NCBI GenBank assembly: GCA_002347755.1
Contig: DDXT01000078.1
Span: forward strand, 1 to 40,865
DNA: 40,865 nt
Reading direction: 5' to 3'
Source of the DNA: Caryophanales bacterium UBA2253
Lineage (GTDB): Bacteria; Bacillota_I; Bacilli_A; ML615J-28; CAG-698
Shown piece by piece: positions 28,231 through 36,127 of this stretch. The position numbers were made by a program, and so were the translations under genes. Each line of letters opens with the position of its first letter. Positions within the stretch are counted from its first letter, which is position 1. The notes under the pieces were generated by a model, which saw only the letters and a program-made list of their open reading frames with translations, searched no databases and was not told where the DNA came from.

Positions 28231-28783
28231 AGTAAAACCTCCTGAAGAAAAGAAGCCCCAAGAGAAAGCCAGACCGGAAGAGAAAGAAGAACTGGACCAG
28301 GAGAATTTGGATCATTTGGTCGATGAGATCAAAGAACAGCTGGATGATGAAAGCGAAGAGATCCGGGTCGTTCGGATCAATCCGAAAAAACCGTCGTGGA
28401 AATCCCGGCTTTTGGATAACGCTCTGTCCTTTATTTTTGACGCGCTTTTGGTGGTCAGTCTCAATGGTTATCTGAAATACGCCGAAAGCAACATCTGGAA
28501 TCTGCTTCTCCTCAGCCTCATGTTTTCCGTCATCGATCTCATTTTGCGAAGGCTGGTTTCCCGATACTTCTTTAAGCTGATGATCAGCTCGCTTGGGACC
28601 ATCATGATCCCGCTGATGATCATCTCCTTCATCCTCGCTTGGCTGATCATTCCGAGAGTTGAACCGAACTCCAACGGCCAAGTCATGATCTTCTTTGTTG
28701 TATTCATCATTGCCCGCAGCATCATGCGGATCCTGTTTTTGGGAAAGAACAAAATAATTGAAATTAGGAAGGTAAAGAAATGA
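28211..28783 (+). CDS. Small integral membrane protein, unknown function
   Basis: A 190-residue protein with a 65-residue, very acidic and lysine-rich N-terminal tail (PPEEKKPQEKARPEEKEEL and similar) followed by four hydrophobic segments (about 70-90, 95-113, 123-148 and 158-178) and a basic C terminus. No family is recognised. The ATG lies inside the uvrA 3' end, with GGAG just upstream, and the stop overlaps the lgt ATG (ATGA), so translation is coupled on both sides. A lipid- or envelope-linked role beside lgt is only suggested by position. Confidence 0.7.
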   Translation: MKTENHEVKPPEEKKPQEKARPEEKEELDQENLDHLVDEIKEQLDDESEEIRVVRINPKKPSWKSRLLDNALSFIFDALLVVSLNGYLKYAESNIWNLLLLSLMFSVIDLILRRLVSRYFFKLMISSLGTIMIPLMIISFILAWLIIPRVEPNSNGQVMIFFVVFIIARSIMRILFLGKNKIIEIRKVKK

Positions 28784-29838
28784 AAACTGAATCGAAATTC
28801 ACAACCCTAATGAATAAGAACTGGAAATGGCTGAAATTCGTGGTCATCGCTCTGATCGTGGCTCTTTTGGTCTGGCGGGCCATCGCCGGGATCCGAACCG
28901 GGCAGGATTCGCTCGGAAATGACATCACCCTGGTCGACCGGGTTTTTCTCAACGTTTTCGGAAGAAACATTTATTGGTATGCCATCTGCATCCTGATCGG
29001 GATCATGGCCGCTTACTTTTACGGCATGGCCATTGCGAAGAAATTGGGAGTCAACCAAAACGATTTGTTTGACGGTTTCATCTGGGGGGTTTTGATTGGC
29101 GTTCTCGGAGCGCGGCTCTATTACGTCATCTTCTCCTGGAACGAGGGCGGTTTTGCCCAAGACCCGCTGCGGATCATCACCGGATTCATTAACGAAGAAG
29201 GCGGTTTGGCCATTCACGGAGCGGTCATTGCGGCGGCAATCTTTGCCATTCTGTTTTGCAAGAAAAGAAAAATTGACATTTATTCGATTTTGGAATTGTT
29301 ATTGCCGGGATTTTTCATCGGCCAGATCTGCGGACGTTGGGGAAACTTCTTTAATCAGGAAGCCCATGGCGGACCGATCGCGACTACGGTTGCGGGCGGA
29401 AGAGCCTTTTTGGAAAAACTCCCGCTGCCGGATTTCATCATCGACATGATGTACATTTCCGATAATTGGTACAATGCGCCGATTGATTCTCTGACTCGGA
29501 CTTACATGCACCCGACCTTCCTTTACGAATCGCTTTGGAATTTCATCGGCTTAATGATCGTGATCTTTACCAGGAAATATTGGAAGAAATACTGGGTTGG
29601 CGATGCGGCCTTATTCTATTTGGTTTGGTACGGGATCGGCCGGTTCTTCGTTGAAAGTTTGCGAACTGACGCGTTGATGGTAAACATCTTCGGAACCGAA
29701 TTCCGCCAAGCCCAACTGATCTCAGTTTTCATGGTGGTCGCGGGCGTCGTGCTTTACATTCTGCGCCGCGTTTACCGGGTTCATCCGATTTCCTTCATGG
29801 AACAAGTGGAAAAGATCAAGAATGACAGTAATATTTGA
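28780..29838 (+). CDS. lgt: Prolipoprotein diacylglyceryl transferase
   Basis: Lgt transfers diacylglycerol from phosphatidylglycerol to the lipobox cysteine of prolipoproteins in the membrane. The signature GRWGNFFNQEAHG is at about residues 185-197, with the essential Arg and Asn visible. The upstream GVLIGVLGARLYYV and the C-terminal YGIGRFFVESLR are also conserved Lgt segments. At 352 residues it is longer than many homologues (about 270-290) because of an N-terminal extension with an additional hydrophobic segment (about 17-32). Its substrates would include the two lipoproteins encoded in this window (2613 and 36345). ATGA overlap with the upstream gene; 17-base overlap with the HAD gene. 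Confidence 0.95.
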   Translation: MKTESKFTTLMNKNWKWLKFVVIALIVALLVWRAIAGIRTGQDSLGNDITLVDRVFLNVFGRNIYWYAICILIGIMAAYFYGMAIAKKLGVNQNDLFDGFIWGVLIGVLGARLYYVIFSWNEGGFAQDPLRIITGFINEEGGLAIHGAVIAAAIFAILFCKKRKIDIYSILELLLPGFFIGQICGRWGNFFNQEAHGGPIATTVAGGRAFLEKLPLPDFIIDMMYISDNWYNAPIDSLTRTYMHPTFLYESLWNFIGLMIVIFTRKYWKKYWVGDAALFYLVWYGIGRFFVESLRTDALMVNIFGTEFRQAQLISVFMVVAGVVLYILRRVYRVHPISFMEQVEKIKNDSNI

Positions 29839-30460
29839 TTTGGACGGAACTTTGCTCGACACGTACCAGCTGATCAGACAAAATTACATCGACGTGTTTG
29901 CAAAGTACCTTCCCGACCATGAATATGATGAAGCCGAACTGGAAAGTTATTTTGGCCCGCCCCTCCTTGATTCGTTTTTAGGGATCGTCCATGACGAAAA
30001 AAAAGCCCGGGCGCTGGTTCGAATCTACCGGTTCATAAGTAAAAACAATACGGAGAAATACTTGCGAACTTTTCCTGACACGGCGGAGGTTTTGCGAAAC
30101 CTGCGCGAAAAAGGTTTCCAGATCGCCGTTTGTTCAAACAAAGTCCACGAAGCCGTGCTTCAAGGTTTGAAAGTCGGGAAGATCGCCGAATTTGTTGATC
30201 TCATCGTCGGATTTGACGATGTGAAAAAACCCAAACCGGATCCGGAAGGCGTCATGGTGATCCAAGGTCGTTTCGGGGGAAAAGCCGTGTTTGTTGGCGA
30301 TTCCCCGATTGATATCATGACCGCCAAAAACGCCGGGATCAAATCAATCGGCGTTACTTGGGCGCTGACCAAAGCCAAAACGCTAAGGCAAGCCGGCGCA
30401 GATTATCTCGCGGAAAGCATGAAGGATCTGGAAAAAATAATGGAGGAAATGAATGTTTGA
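29822..30460 (+). CDS. HAD-family phosphatase (Gph/PpaX-like)
   Basis: A 212-residue haloacid dehalogenase hydrolase. Motif I is DLDGT with nucleophile D6 and acid D8; motif II is the CSNK region (about 106); motif III lysine lies in KKPKPDP (about 137); motif IV is GDSPIDIMTA (about 160-169). The helical cap after motif I places it with phosphoglycolate phosphatase/pyrophosphatase PpaX-type enzymes, and PpaX is typically encoded next to lgt in Bacillota, which supports that reading. The substrate cannot be fixed from sequence. The ATG lies inside the lgt end; the stop overlaps trxB by eight bases. Confidence 0.88.
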   Translation: MTVIFDLDGTLLDTYQLIRQNYIDVFAKYLPDHEYDEAELESYFGPPLLDSFLGIVHDEKKARALVRIYRFISKNNTEKYLRTFPDTAEVLRNLREKGFQIAVCSNKVHEAVLQGLKVGKIAEFVDLIVGFDDVKKPKPDPEGVMVIQGRFGGKAVFVGDSPIDIMTAKNAGIKSIGVTWALTKAKTLRQAGADYLAESMKDLEKIMEEMNV

Positions 30461-31352
30461 TGTTGTAATCATCGGGGCGGGGCCGGCGGGACTGACTGCC
30501 GCCATCTACGGCGCTCGTAATAATTTAAAAGTCGGAATCGTGGAACAAGGCGCTCCCGGCGGTGCCATCGTCAATACCCCGGAAGTACAAAATTACCCCG
30601 GTTTCAAATCGATCAACGGGGCTGATTTGGCCTATTCGATGTTTGATCAAGCCATGGCGCTGGGAGTTTCGTATTTCGGTTTCGCCGTCAAAAGCGTCCG
30701 AAAAGAAGCTGACATGTTTTTCGTTGAAGGCGATGAAACTTTGGAAGCCAAAGCCGTCATCGTGGCTACCGGAACGATTCATAAAAATCTGGGAGTCAAG
30801 GGCGAAGACGAATTCTCCGGAAAAGGAATTTCTTGGTGTGCGATTTGCGACGGGACCTTTTTCAAAGGCCGGGACGTGGCCGTCATCGGGGGCGGGAATT
30901 CCGCTTTTGAAGAAAGCATCTATCTTTCTTCGCTGGTCAAGACCGTTTATCTGATCCATCATCGCGAAGGGTTCCGGGCCGATGCCATTTTAATAGACAA
31001 AGTAAAAGCCATCCCGAACATCAAGATGGTTTTGAATCAGAAAGTTTTGGAATTCATCGGTCACGAGGCTTTGGAAAAGTTGCGGCTTCTGAATGTAAAA
31101 ACCAATGAAGAAAGTTTCCTGGAAGTCCCGGGTTGTTTTGAATTTGTTGGCAGTGCGCCGTCAACTTCGTTTTTGAAAGATCTTGGAGTGGTTGGCGCCA
31201 ACGGCTACATTCCGGTGGACAAGCATGGAGAAACTCCGGTCAAGGGTTTGTTCGCGGGGGGAGACGTCATCGAAAAAGAAGTCCGTCAAATCGCCACCGC
31301 CATCAATGACGGTGCCATTGCAGCTCTTTCGGTTATCAAATCTCTGAAGTAG
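30453..31352 (+). CDS. trxB: Thioredoxin reductase-type flavoprotein
   Basis: A 299-residue FAD-dependent disulfide reductase. The FAD-binding GAGPAGLTAA is at residues 8-17, the redox-active CAIC at C129/C132, the NAD(P)-binding GGGNSA at 146-151, and the C-terminal FAD loop GGDVIEKEVRQIATA follows at about 268-282. The NADPH-phosphate motif, HRRxxFR in classical TrxB, reads HHREGFR here (169-175): one arginine is replaced by histidine, so coenzyme preference may be altered. Length is slightly under the usual 305-320. No thioredoxin gene is adjacent. Within the lgt-HAD-trxB-whiA run typical of Bacillota, the start overlaps the HAD gene by eight bases. Confidence 0.92.
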   Translation: MFDVVIIGAGPAGLTAAIYGARNNLKVGIVEQGAPGGAIVNTPEVQNYPGFKSINGADLAYSMFDQAMALGVSYFGFAVKSVRKEADMFFVEGDETLEAKAVIVATGTIHKNLGVKGEDEFSGKGISWCAICDGTFFKGRDVAVIGGGNSAFEESIYLSSLVKTVYLIHHREGFRADAILIDKVKAIPNIKMVLNQKVLEFIGHEALEKLRLLNVKTNEESFLEVPGCFEFVGSAPSTSFLKDLGVVGANGYIPVDKHGETPVKGLFAGGDVIEKEVRQIATAINDGAIAALSVIKSLK

Positions 31353-31360
31353 GTGATTTT

Positions 31361-32308
31361 ATGTCTTTCGCCAGCGATATTAAACGAGAAATCAGCAACA
31401 TTCCCGTCGATGATTGTTGCTTGAAGGCCGAATTGTATGAACGGATCCGCTTGAAATCATCGATCAGCATTTCCAATCATAATTTCCGAATCACTTTTAC
31501 CACAACTTCAATCCAGTCGGCCCGAAGAATTGTTTTCCTGATCAAAAAATTGTACAACAAACCGGTGGAAATCATTTTGAAAGAACAAAATAAAATGGAT
31601 TTCAAATCCCTTTATTGTGTGACGGTCACCGATGAAGGCCTGAGGATTTTGGATGATTTGAAGATCCTGAATCCTGACCATACGATCAGCGAACAGCTGG
31701 CTCCGGAGATTTTCGAAAAAGATTGTTGCAAAGCCAGCCTGTTGCGCGGAGCTTTCGTGGCCAAAGGCTCCATCAACGATCCCAACACCAACAACTATCA
31801 TTTCGAGATCGTGACCCCGAATCGCTTGGAAGCCGAGTTTTTGGCTACGCTTCTTAAAGACATCGGATTGGATCCGAAAATTTTGTCCCGGTCCAAAGGC
31901 GAAGTCGTATATTTGAAAAAAGCCGAAAACATTGGCGACTTTCTCCGTTACATCGGCGCCTCAACCTCCCTTTTCGCTTTTGAAGATCTGCGGATCAAAA
32001 AAGATCTGAACAACTATGTCAATCGGATCATGAACTGCGACGTGGCCAACGAACAAAAAGCCATCGCGACCGCGGCCAAACAAATCGAAGACATCCAATA
32101 TTTGGAGAAGAACCCGGGGCTGATGAATCTGACCCCGAGATTGCTGGATGCGGTCATTTTGCGCACGACTTTTCCGGATGATTCTTTGTCTCAGCTTTCC
32201 GAAAAGTCGGAAGAGACGATCGAACACTATGTTTCCAAATCCGGACTGTCCCATTGTTTTCGGGACTTGGGTCTAATGGTTGAAGACCTAAAAAAAAATA
32301 AGCAATAG
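31361..32308 (+). CDS. whiA: DNA-binding protein WhiA
   Basis: WhiA combines a degenerate LAGLIDADG homing-endonuclease fold with a C-terminal helix-turn-helix and affects division and chromosome segregation in Bacillota. The 315-residue protein shows MSFASDIKREI at the start, CCLKAELYERIRL (about 18-30), CKASLLRGAFVAKGSINDPNTNNYHFEI (about 125-150), and a C-terminal SLSQLSEKSEETIEHYVSKSGLSHCFRDL, all family hallmarks. It starts eight bases after trxB. Its stop codon lies in a hairpin shared with the convergent XRE gene, leaving one base between the two stops. Confidence 0.95.
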   Translation: MSFASDIKREISNIPVDDCCLKAELYERIRLKSSISISNHNFRITFTTTSIQSARRIVFLIKKLYNKPVEIILKEQNKMDFKSLYCVTVTDEGLRILDDLKILNPDHTISEQLAPEIFEKDCCKASLLRGAFVAKGSINDPNTNNYHFEIVTPNRLEAEFLATLLKDIGLDPKILSRSKGEVVYLKKAENIGDFLRYIGASTSLFAFEDLRIKKDLNNYVNRIMNCDVANEQKAIATAAKQIEDIQYLEKNPGLMNLTPRLLDAVILRTTFPDDSLSQLSEKSEETIEHYVSKSGLSHCFRDLGLMVEDLKKNKQ

Positions 32309-32315
32309 CTTATTT
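32296..32315 (-). terminator. Shared hairpin at the whiA/XRE convergence
   Basis: A perfect 8-bp stem AAATAAGC/GCTTATTT with a 4-base loop spans both stop codons. On the minus strand it is followed by a T-run (the A-run at 32290-32298), so it should terminate the XRE transcript inside whiA. On the plus strand the T-tail is poor. Confidence 0.75.
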
Positions 32316-32537
32316 CAATTTGGAGAAATCCATCAGTTCCTGGATGTTCATTTCCAGCTCGCGGGCGATCTGCCCAACCAACTTCAAAGAAATATTTTTT
32401 TCGGCGCGTTCGATTTGCCCGATATAAGTGCGGTGCAAATTAACTTCATAGCCCAGTTGTTCCTGAGAAAGCCCTTTTTCCAGACGGATCTGGCGAATTC
32501 TCTTTCCGAACAGAATGTTAGTTTCATCTTTTGCCAT
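32310..32537 (-). CDS. Small XRE-family helix-turn-helix regulator
   Basis: A 75-residue protein that is essentially one Cro/C1-type HTH domain: FGKRIRQIRLEKGLSQEQLG, then HRTYIGQIERAEKNISL with the recognition helix near 34-45, and a LVGQIARELEMNIQELMDF helix. It is the only minus-strand gene in the window. The ATG is preceded on its strand by GGAG about 11 bases away. It is divergent from acpS across 80 bases and convergent with whiA. Targets are unknown; autoregulation or control of the divergent acpS promoter is possible. Confidence 0.88.
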   Translation of the reverse strand: MAKDETNILFGKRIRQIRLEKGLSQEQLGYEVNLHRTYIGQIERAEKNISLKLVGQIARELEMNIQELMDFSKLK

Positions 32538-32541
32538 GCAT

Positions 32542-32571
32542 TTTACAACTCCATTGAATGGATGATACTAT
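32542..32571 (+). promoter_or_regulatory. Possible overlapping divergent promoters (acpS and XRE)
   Basis: TTTACA (32542-32547), 18 bases, TACTAT (32566-32571) points to acpS. On the minus strand TATAGT (complement of 32567-32572) overlaps it as a possible -10 for the XRE gene. Both are weak; position between divergent genes is the main support. Confidence 0.4.
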
Positions 32572-32617
32572 AAAACGGGTTTTTTATCGACAGTCTAAAA
32601 GTAGCAGGAGGAAGCAC

Positions 32618-32965
32618 ATGAACGGTCTTGGCGTGGACATTGTCCGAATATCCCGGTTCGGAAATTTGATCTTGGAAAGCAAAAAATATCGGAAAATACT
32701 ATCGGACCCGGAAACCGAAATATTCGAAAGACTGACCAAGCCGGAACGCCGGATGGAGTTTTTGGCCGGTCGTTTTGCGGCCAAAGAAGCCATTTTCAAG
32801 GCTTTGTCTAAAACCGGGGAGAATTTCACCTTTCCGGAAATCAGCGTTCTGGGAGATGCCACCGGAGCTTTGGAAGTGACGTTCGCCCGGGAAACCAAAC
32901 TGCGGGTCCTGGTGTCGATTTCTCACAGCGAGGAAAACGCCGTGGCCGTGGCGGTTTTGAATTAA
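32618..32965 (+). CDS. acpS: Holo-[acyl-carrier-protein] synthase
   Basis: AcpS transfers 4'-phosphopantetheine from CoA to acyl carrier protein. The 115-residue protein has the family's GVDIVRISR with the metal ligand D7, and GRFAAKEAIFKAL with E57, the second metal ligand, then the ISHSEENAVAVAV C-terminal strand. ATG 32618 is chosen because AGGAGG sits just ahead (32606-32611) and it gives the normal AcpS N terminus; an open-frame start at 32558 would lie in the promoter. It is divergent from the XRE regulator and monocistronic as far as can be seen. Confidence 0.94.
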   Translation: MNGLGVDIVRISRFGNLILESKKYRKILSDPETEIFERLTKPERRMEFLAGRFAAKEAIFKALSKTGENFTFPEISVLGDATGALEVTFARETKLRVLVSISHSEENAVAVAVLN

Positions 32966-33002
32966 GACAATCCCGGAAACCGGAAAAATGTTTAAAAGTT
33001 CC

Positions 33003-33031
33003 TTGCTTAAAGCGTCTTTTTTTAGTATAAT
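33003..33031 (+). promoter_or_regulatory. Promoter of the small membrane protein gene
   Basis: TTGCTT (33003-33008), a 17-base spacer and TATAAT (33026-33031). A strong AAAGGAG (33056-33062) lies downstream. Confidence 0.8.
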
Positions 33032-33095
33032 ATATATTGCTTAAATATAAAAGGTAAAGGAGTATTTTTGTCTTTTGGACAAAAGTAAGGATATT

Positions 33096-33635
33096 ATGAA
33101 CAGACCTTTAGCAACAAAGAAAAGTCAAATCAGTCTTAAGATGATCATGTTTTGGTCAACCATTGCTTTGTTGACTTTGGCTTTCCTAGTGTTCGTGGTT
33201 GTGAAATTTGTTGAAGCCAATCAAGAAGTTCACCAAATGGATGATCTGACCAACCTTACCGCCGATCAGATTTTCGATCGACAGGGAATCTATTATATTT
33301 ATGCGTATAGCAAAGTCGGAGTAACCGAAGGGCTCGCCGAGCTTGACAAAGCCGCGGATTTGGAAGAAACCATCCTGACTTATCTGACTTTCGTCAAACG
33401 GAATTCCGATGCCAACAAAATGTATGGAATGATCGTTGAAAGCTATGAAAACGCCAGTTGCCTGATTGAAGGCGACGTCAATACCAGCGTTTTAAACAAG
33501 ACCACTTTCAGCGGCCTCAGGATTCACAAAGACGATCTGCCGATTTTGATGAGGATCGAATCCGGCAAAGTTGCAGCCGCCTTTCTGACCGAAAGCGACA
33601 TCCGGGAAGAATTGCAAACCGCGATGAACGGATAA
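33096..33635 (+). CDS. Single-pass membrane protein, unknown function
   Basis: A 179-residue protein with one N-terminal transmembrane segment (about 15-39) and a soluble, probably extracellular domain of 140 residues. The soluble part contains ADQIFDRQGIYYIYAYSKVGVTEGLAELDKA and looks like a small alpha/beta domain, possibly thioredoxin-like, but without a CxxC. ATG 33096 has AAGG close by. TTG 33075 in the same frame is an alternative, because AAAGGAG lies 12 bases before it; the choice changes seven residues. Own promoter; a long hairpin follows. Confidence 0.7.
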   Translation: MNRPLATKKSQISLKMIMFWSTIALLTLAFLVFVVVKFVEANQEVHQMDDLTNLTADQIFDRQGIYYIYAYSKVGVTEGLAELDKAADLEETILTYLTFVKRNSDANKMYGMIVESYENASCLIEGDVNTSVLNKTTFSGLRIHKDDLPILMRIESGKVAAAFLTESDIREELQTAMNG

Positions 33636-33649
33636 CCTAAGAGCAACTT

Positions 33650-33681
33650 GGAAAGAGCGAACCATGGGGTTTGCTCTTTCC
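33650..33681 (+). terminator. Long hairpin between the membrane protein gene and the tRNAs
   Basis: A 14-bp stem GGAAAGAGCGAACC/GGTTTGCTCTTTCC with one G-U pair and an ATGG loop. No clear T-run follows, so terminator function is probable rather than certain. Confidence 0.6.
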
Positions 33682-33703
33682 GAAATCATTTAATAATGAA
33701 AAC

Positions 33704-33794
33704 GGAGCAGTACTCAAGCGGCTGAAGAGGTGCCTCTGCTAAGGGCATAGACCGGGGAACCGATGCAAGGGTTCAAATCCCTTCTGCTCCGCCA
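33704..33794 (+). tRNA. tRNA-Ser (GCT)
   Basis: Class II tRNA with acceptor stem GGAGCAG/CTGCTCC, discriminator G and encoded CCA (33792-33794). Anticodon GCT at 33738-33740 within TGCC-TCTGCTAA-GGGCA reads AGC/AGT serine codons. A long variable arm (ACCGGGGAACCGA) and the T-loop GGTTCAAATCC confirm a serine tRNA. Confidence 0.96.
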
Positions 33795-33798
33795 TTTT

Positions 33799-33875
33799 GG
33801 CCCGTTGGAGAAACGGTTTAACTCACATGCCTTTCACGCATGCATTTATGGGTTCGAATCCCGTACGGGTCACCA
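33799..33875 (+). tRNA. tRNA-Glu (TTC)
   Basis: Acceptor stem GGCCCGT/ACGGGTC with one G-U pair, discriminator A and encoded CCA. The anticodon arm CATGC-CTTTCAC-GCATG gives anticodon TTC (33833-33835), glutamate. T-arm GGTTCGAATCC is standard. It lies four bases after tRNA-Ser, so both are processed from one transcript. Confidence 0.96.
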
Positions 33876-34005
33876 GAAGATGAATTGCTTTGATATTTTT
33901 TATCGAGGCTTTTTTTATTTCGATCGAAAAAAGGGAATTTTTTAGCAAATAAAGTCGAGAGTTTTTTTAGTTCTTTTGGTATCATATTAAGGTGAGTAAA
34001 AACGA

Positions 34006-34869
34006 GTGAACAAAATTGAAGCCGTAAGAAACATGCAGATCTATATCGAAGAAAATTTGGAAAAGAAAATTTCCCTAAATGATCTATCAAAGGTTTCGTT
34101 CTATTCGCCATGGCATTCCTATCGGATCTTCATTGAAATCGTAAACCTGTCTCCGAGCGATTACATCCGAAGGCTAAAGCTTTCAAAGTCCGCTTTGGAA
34201 CTTAGGGATAAAAAAGTTAAGATCATCGATGTTGCCTTTGAATACGGCTATGATTCGGTCGAGGGGTATCAGCGAAGTTTCTATAAGGAATTTGGTACCA
34301 ATCCTTATGCATATTCGAAAAACCCCATTCCGATTTGTTTGTTCATACCTTACAAAAAATATGATGATAAGGAGAAAACACTGATGAAAGAAGCAGATTA
34401 CATTTTTATCAGTATCGTTCAGAAACCAAAAAGAAAAGTAATTATCAAAAGAGGACTCAAAGCTGATAATTACATGGATTATTGCCATGAAGTCGGATGC
34501 GACGTTTGGGGAATATTGTCCAGCATCAAATCCATCAGCGGCGAGCCGGTTTGTCTATGGCTGCCAAAGAAGTACATCAAAGACGGGACATCGATCTACG
34601 TTCAAGGAGTTGAAGTCAGTCTTGATTTTGACGGAAAAATTCCGGAAGGATTTGAGGTCATTGAATTACCGGAAGCCTCCTATCTGATGTTTAATGGAGC
34701 GCCGTTTGAAGAAGAGAATTTTGAAATTGCCATCGAGGCATTATGGAAAGCAATGGAAAAATATAACCCGGAAGCAATCGGGTACAAATGGGATGCGAAT
34801 AATCCAAGGATCCAGTTGGAACCAATCGGAGCAAGGGGTTACATTGAATTAAAAGCCATAAAAAAATAA
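34006..34869 (+). CDS. AraC-family regulator with GyrI-like effector domain
   Basis: A 287-residue regulator. Residues 1-105 hold the double helix-turn-helix of AraC/XylS proteins (LNDLSKVSFYSPWHSYRIF, then KIIDVAFEYGYDSVEGYQRSFYKEFGTNPYAY). Residues about 125-285 are a GyrI-like (SOUL/BmrR-type) ligand-binding domain ending in NPRIQLEPIGARGYIELKAI. This is the N-HTH/C-effector order seen in Rob and similar multidrug or small-molecule sensors. GTG start with AAGGTGAG nine bases upstream; an ATG ten codons in is less well placed. No target operon is adjacent. The preceding 130 bases hold a TTTCGATCGAAA palindrome (33918-33929) and a poor promoter candidate. Confidence 0.9.
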   Translation: MNKIEAVRNMQIYIEENLEKKISLNDLSKVSFYSPWHSYRIFIEIVNLSPSDYIRRLKLSKSALELRDKKVKIIDVAFEYGYDSVEGYQRSFYKEFGTNPYAYSKNPIPICLFIPYKKYDDKEKTLMKEADYIFISIVQKPKRKVIIKRGLKADNYMDYCHEVGCDVWGILSSIKSISGEPVCLWLPKKYIKDGTSIYVQGVEVSLDFDGKIPEGFEVIELPEASYLMFNGAPFEEENFEIAIEALWKAMEKYNPEAIGYKWDANNPRIQLEPIGARGYIELKAIKK

Positions 34870-34889
34870 GAACCATTATTTTCCAAAGT

Positions 34890-34920
34890 GACCGGGAAAA
34901 AGCCCTGACGGTTTTTTTTC
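34890..34920 (+). terminator. Probable terminator after the AraC-type gene
   Basis: An interrupted stem ACCG-GG/CC-CTGA-CGGT around AAAAAG, followed by eight T. The pairing is imperfect but the T-run is strong. Confidence 0.6.
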
Positions 34921-35041
34921 GGAAATTACTTGTGGACGAAAGTTCGCAAGTTTTTTTTTGGAAAAGAAGGGGGAATAGATCTGGGGAAGGTATTTTCTTA
35001 AGAATCTTCCCAATTCTGATTTTATCACTGTTGATTGTAAG

Positions 35042-35087
35042 AATAATTATAATAAAACAATAATAATTATTGACAAACAATAATTTA
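35042..35087. promoter_or_regulatory. AATAATTAT direct repeats over the DUF2975-like promoter
   Basis: AATAATTAT at 35042-35050 and 35062-35070, exactly 20 bases apart (two helical turns), with a near copy AATAATTTA at 35079-35087, overlapping the -35 and spacer. A candidate operator, perhaps for the XRE regulator encoded at 36128. In AT-rich sequence chance similarity is possible. Confidence 0.4.
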
Positions 35088-35099
35088 ATGTGATATACT
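35070..35099 (+). promoter_or_regulatory. Promoter of the DUF2975-like operon
   Basis: Consensus TTGACA (35070-35075), an 18-base spacer and TATACT (35094-35099) with a TGA extended -10. Confidence 0.8.
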
Positions 35100-35152
35100 T
35101 TGCTGGTCAGGTAAAATTTAATGAGAAAACATACAATCGGAGGAAGAAAAAC

Positions 35153-36118
35153 ATGAAAAAGAAATGGCTTTTAATTTTATTGGGAATCGTTGGGTTGGCA
35201 AGCGCCATTATGGCTTTGTTCTCGCCGGCGGATTTTCAGGGGATCGTTTTTCTGTTGATCAAATTTCCGTTTTCCCAAATCGGGGACGGATTACGGGCCT
35301 TGTCTCTGAACGGAAGTTTCGGGAATGTCATCGCCTTCATTCTTTACATATTGCTGGGCTTGATGCCGATGGGCATCCTGGCTTTCATTGTTTTTAAAAA
35401 GAAGTTTCGGATCGAAGATCTGTTTCTGCCGCTCATCAGCGGATTAACCTTCTATATGATGTATTACATGATCAACCCGCAATTGATCCCCGGCTTGTTC
35501 GTCAACCCGGAATTCGGATCTTTGGGGAAAATCGTTCTCGGATCTACTTTCTATTCCTTTTTGATTGGATATTTGGTCATAAAAGCGGTTCGGAAAGGGA
35601 AAGAAGGGAAAGCTGAAGTCTTCACGTTCTTAAAAGCTCTCGCCCTGATCATCATTTTCATTTTGGTCTTCCGGATTTTCTTCATTGGGGTTTATGAAGT
35701 AAAGTCCGTAATTGAATCCGTGGAAGACAGCGAAATGCTTGGGCTTTCGAATGGGTTAACCATCTTCGTTACCATCATCAAAGCGATGATCAACCAAGTT
35801 CCCCTGGTTTTGAACGTTGCGATTCTTTTAACCTCAATAGAATTGATCAATAATCTGAAGACCGATTTTTACAGCCAGGAAGTAAATCAAACCGCTCAGA
35901 AGTTAACCAAGATTTGCGTCGTGTCGGTTTTAGCCGTTGTCTTATCTTACATGGCCGTTAATCTTTTACAACTTTCCTTCACGAAAGTGTTGTTGGTCTC
36001 GAATTATGAAGTTCAAATCCCATTAACTTCTCTGGCATTTGCGTCAGCCATGTGGCTCTTGGCCAACTACTTCGAGAAAAGCAGTCAACTCAGCGATGAC
36101 AATAAGCTGTTCATATAG
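35153..36118 (+). CDS. DUF2975-like multi-pass membrane protein
   Basis: A 321-residue protein with about eight hydrophobic segments, beginning with a signal-like helix (WLLILLGIVGLASAIMAL). The C-terminal 60 residues, a membrane helix followed by LANYFEKSSQLSDDNKLFI, resemble the end of DUF2975 proteins, which are usually paired with a small YozG-type XRE regulator, exactly as here. It is about twice the typical DUF2975 length. ATG 35153 is used because GGAGG (35139-35143) precedes it; an upstream in-frame start at 35090 would sit inside the promoter. The function of the family is unknown. Confidence 0.72.
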   Translation: MKKKWLLILLGIVGLASAIMALFSPADFQGIVFLLIKFPFSQIGDGLRALSLNGSFGNVIAFILYILLGLMPMGILAFIVFKKKFRIEDLFLPLISGLTFYMMYYMINPQLIPGLFVNPEFGSLGKIVLGSTFYSFLIGYLVIKAVRKGKEGKAEVFTFLKALALIIIFILVFRIFFIGVYEVKSVIESVEDSEMLGLSNGLTIFVTIIKAMINQVPLVLNVAILLTSIELINNLKTDFYSQEVNQTAQKLTKICVVSVLAVVLSYMAVNLLQLSFTKVLLVSNYEVQIPLTSLAFASAMWLLANYFEKSSQLSDDNKLFI

Positions 36119-36127
36119 GATGGCATC

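Noticed and set aside
33918..33929. TTTCGATCGAAA palindrome as terminator of the tRNA pair or operator of the AraC gene
   Set aside because: The palindrome is real, but it lacks a loop suited to a hairpin and a clear promoter context, so no function is assigned.
35090..35152. Upstream start for the DUF2975-like protein
   Set aside because: It lies within the predicted promoter; ATG 35153 has GGAGG at the right distance and starts a normal signal-like helix.
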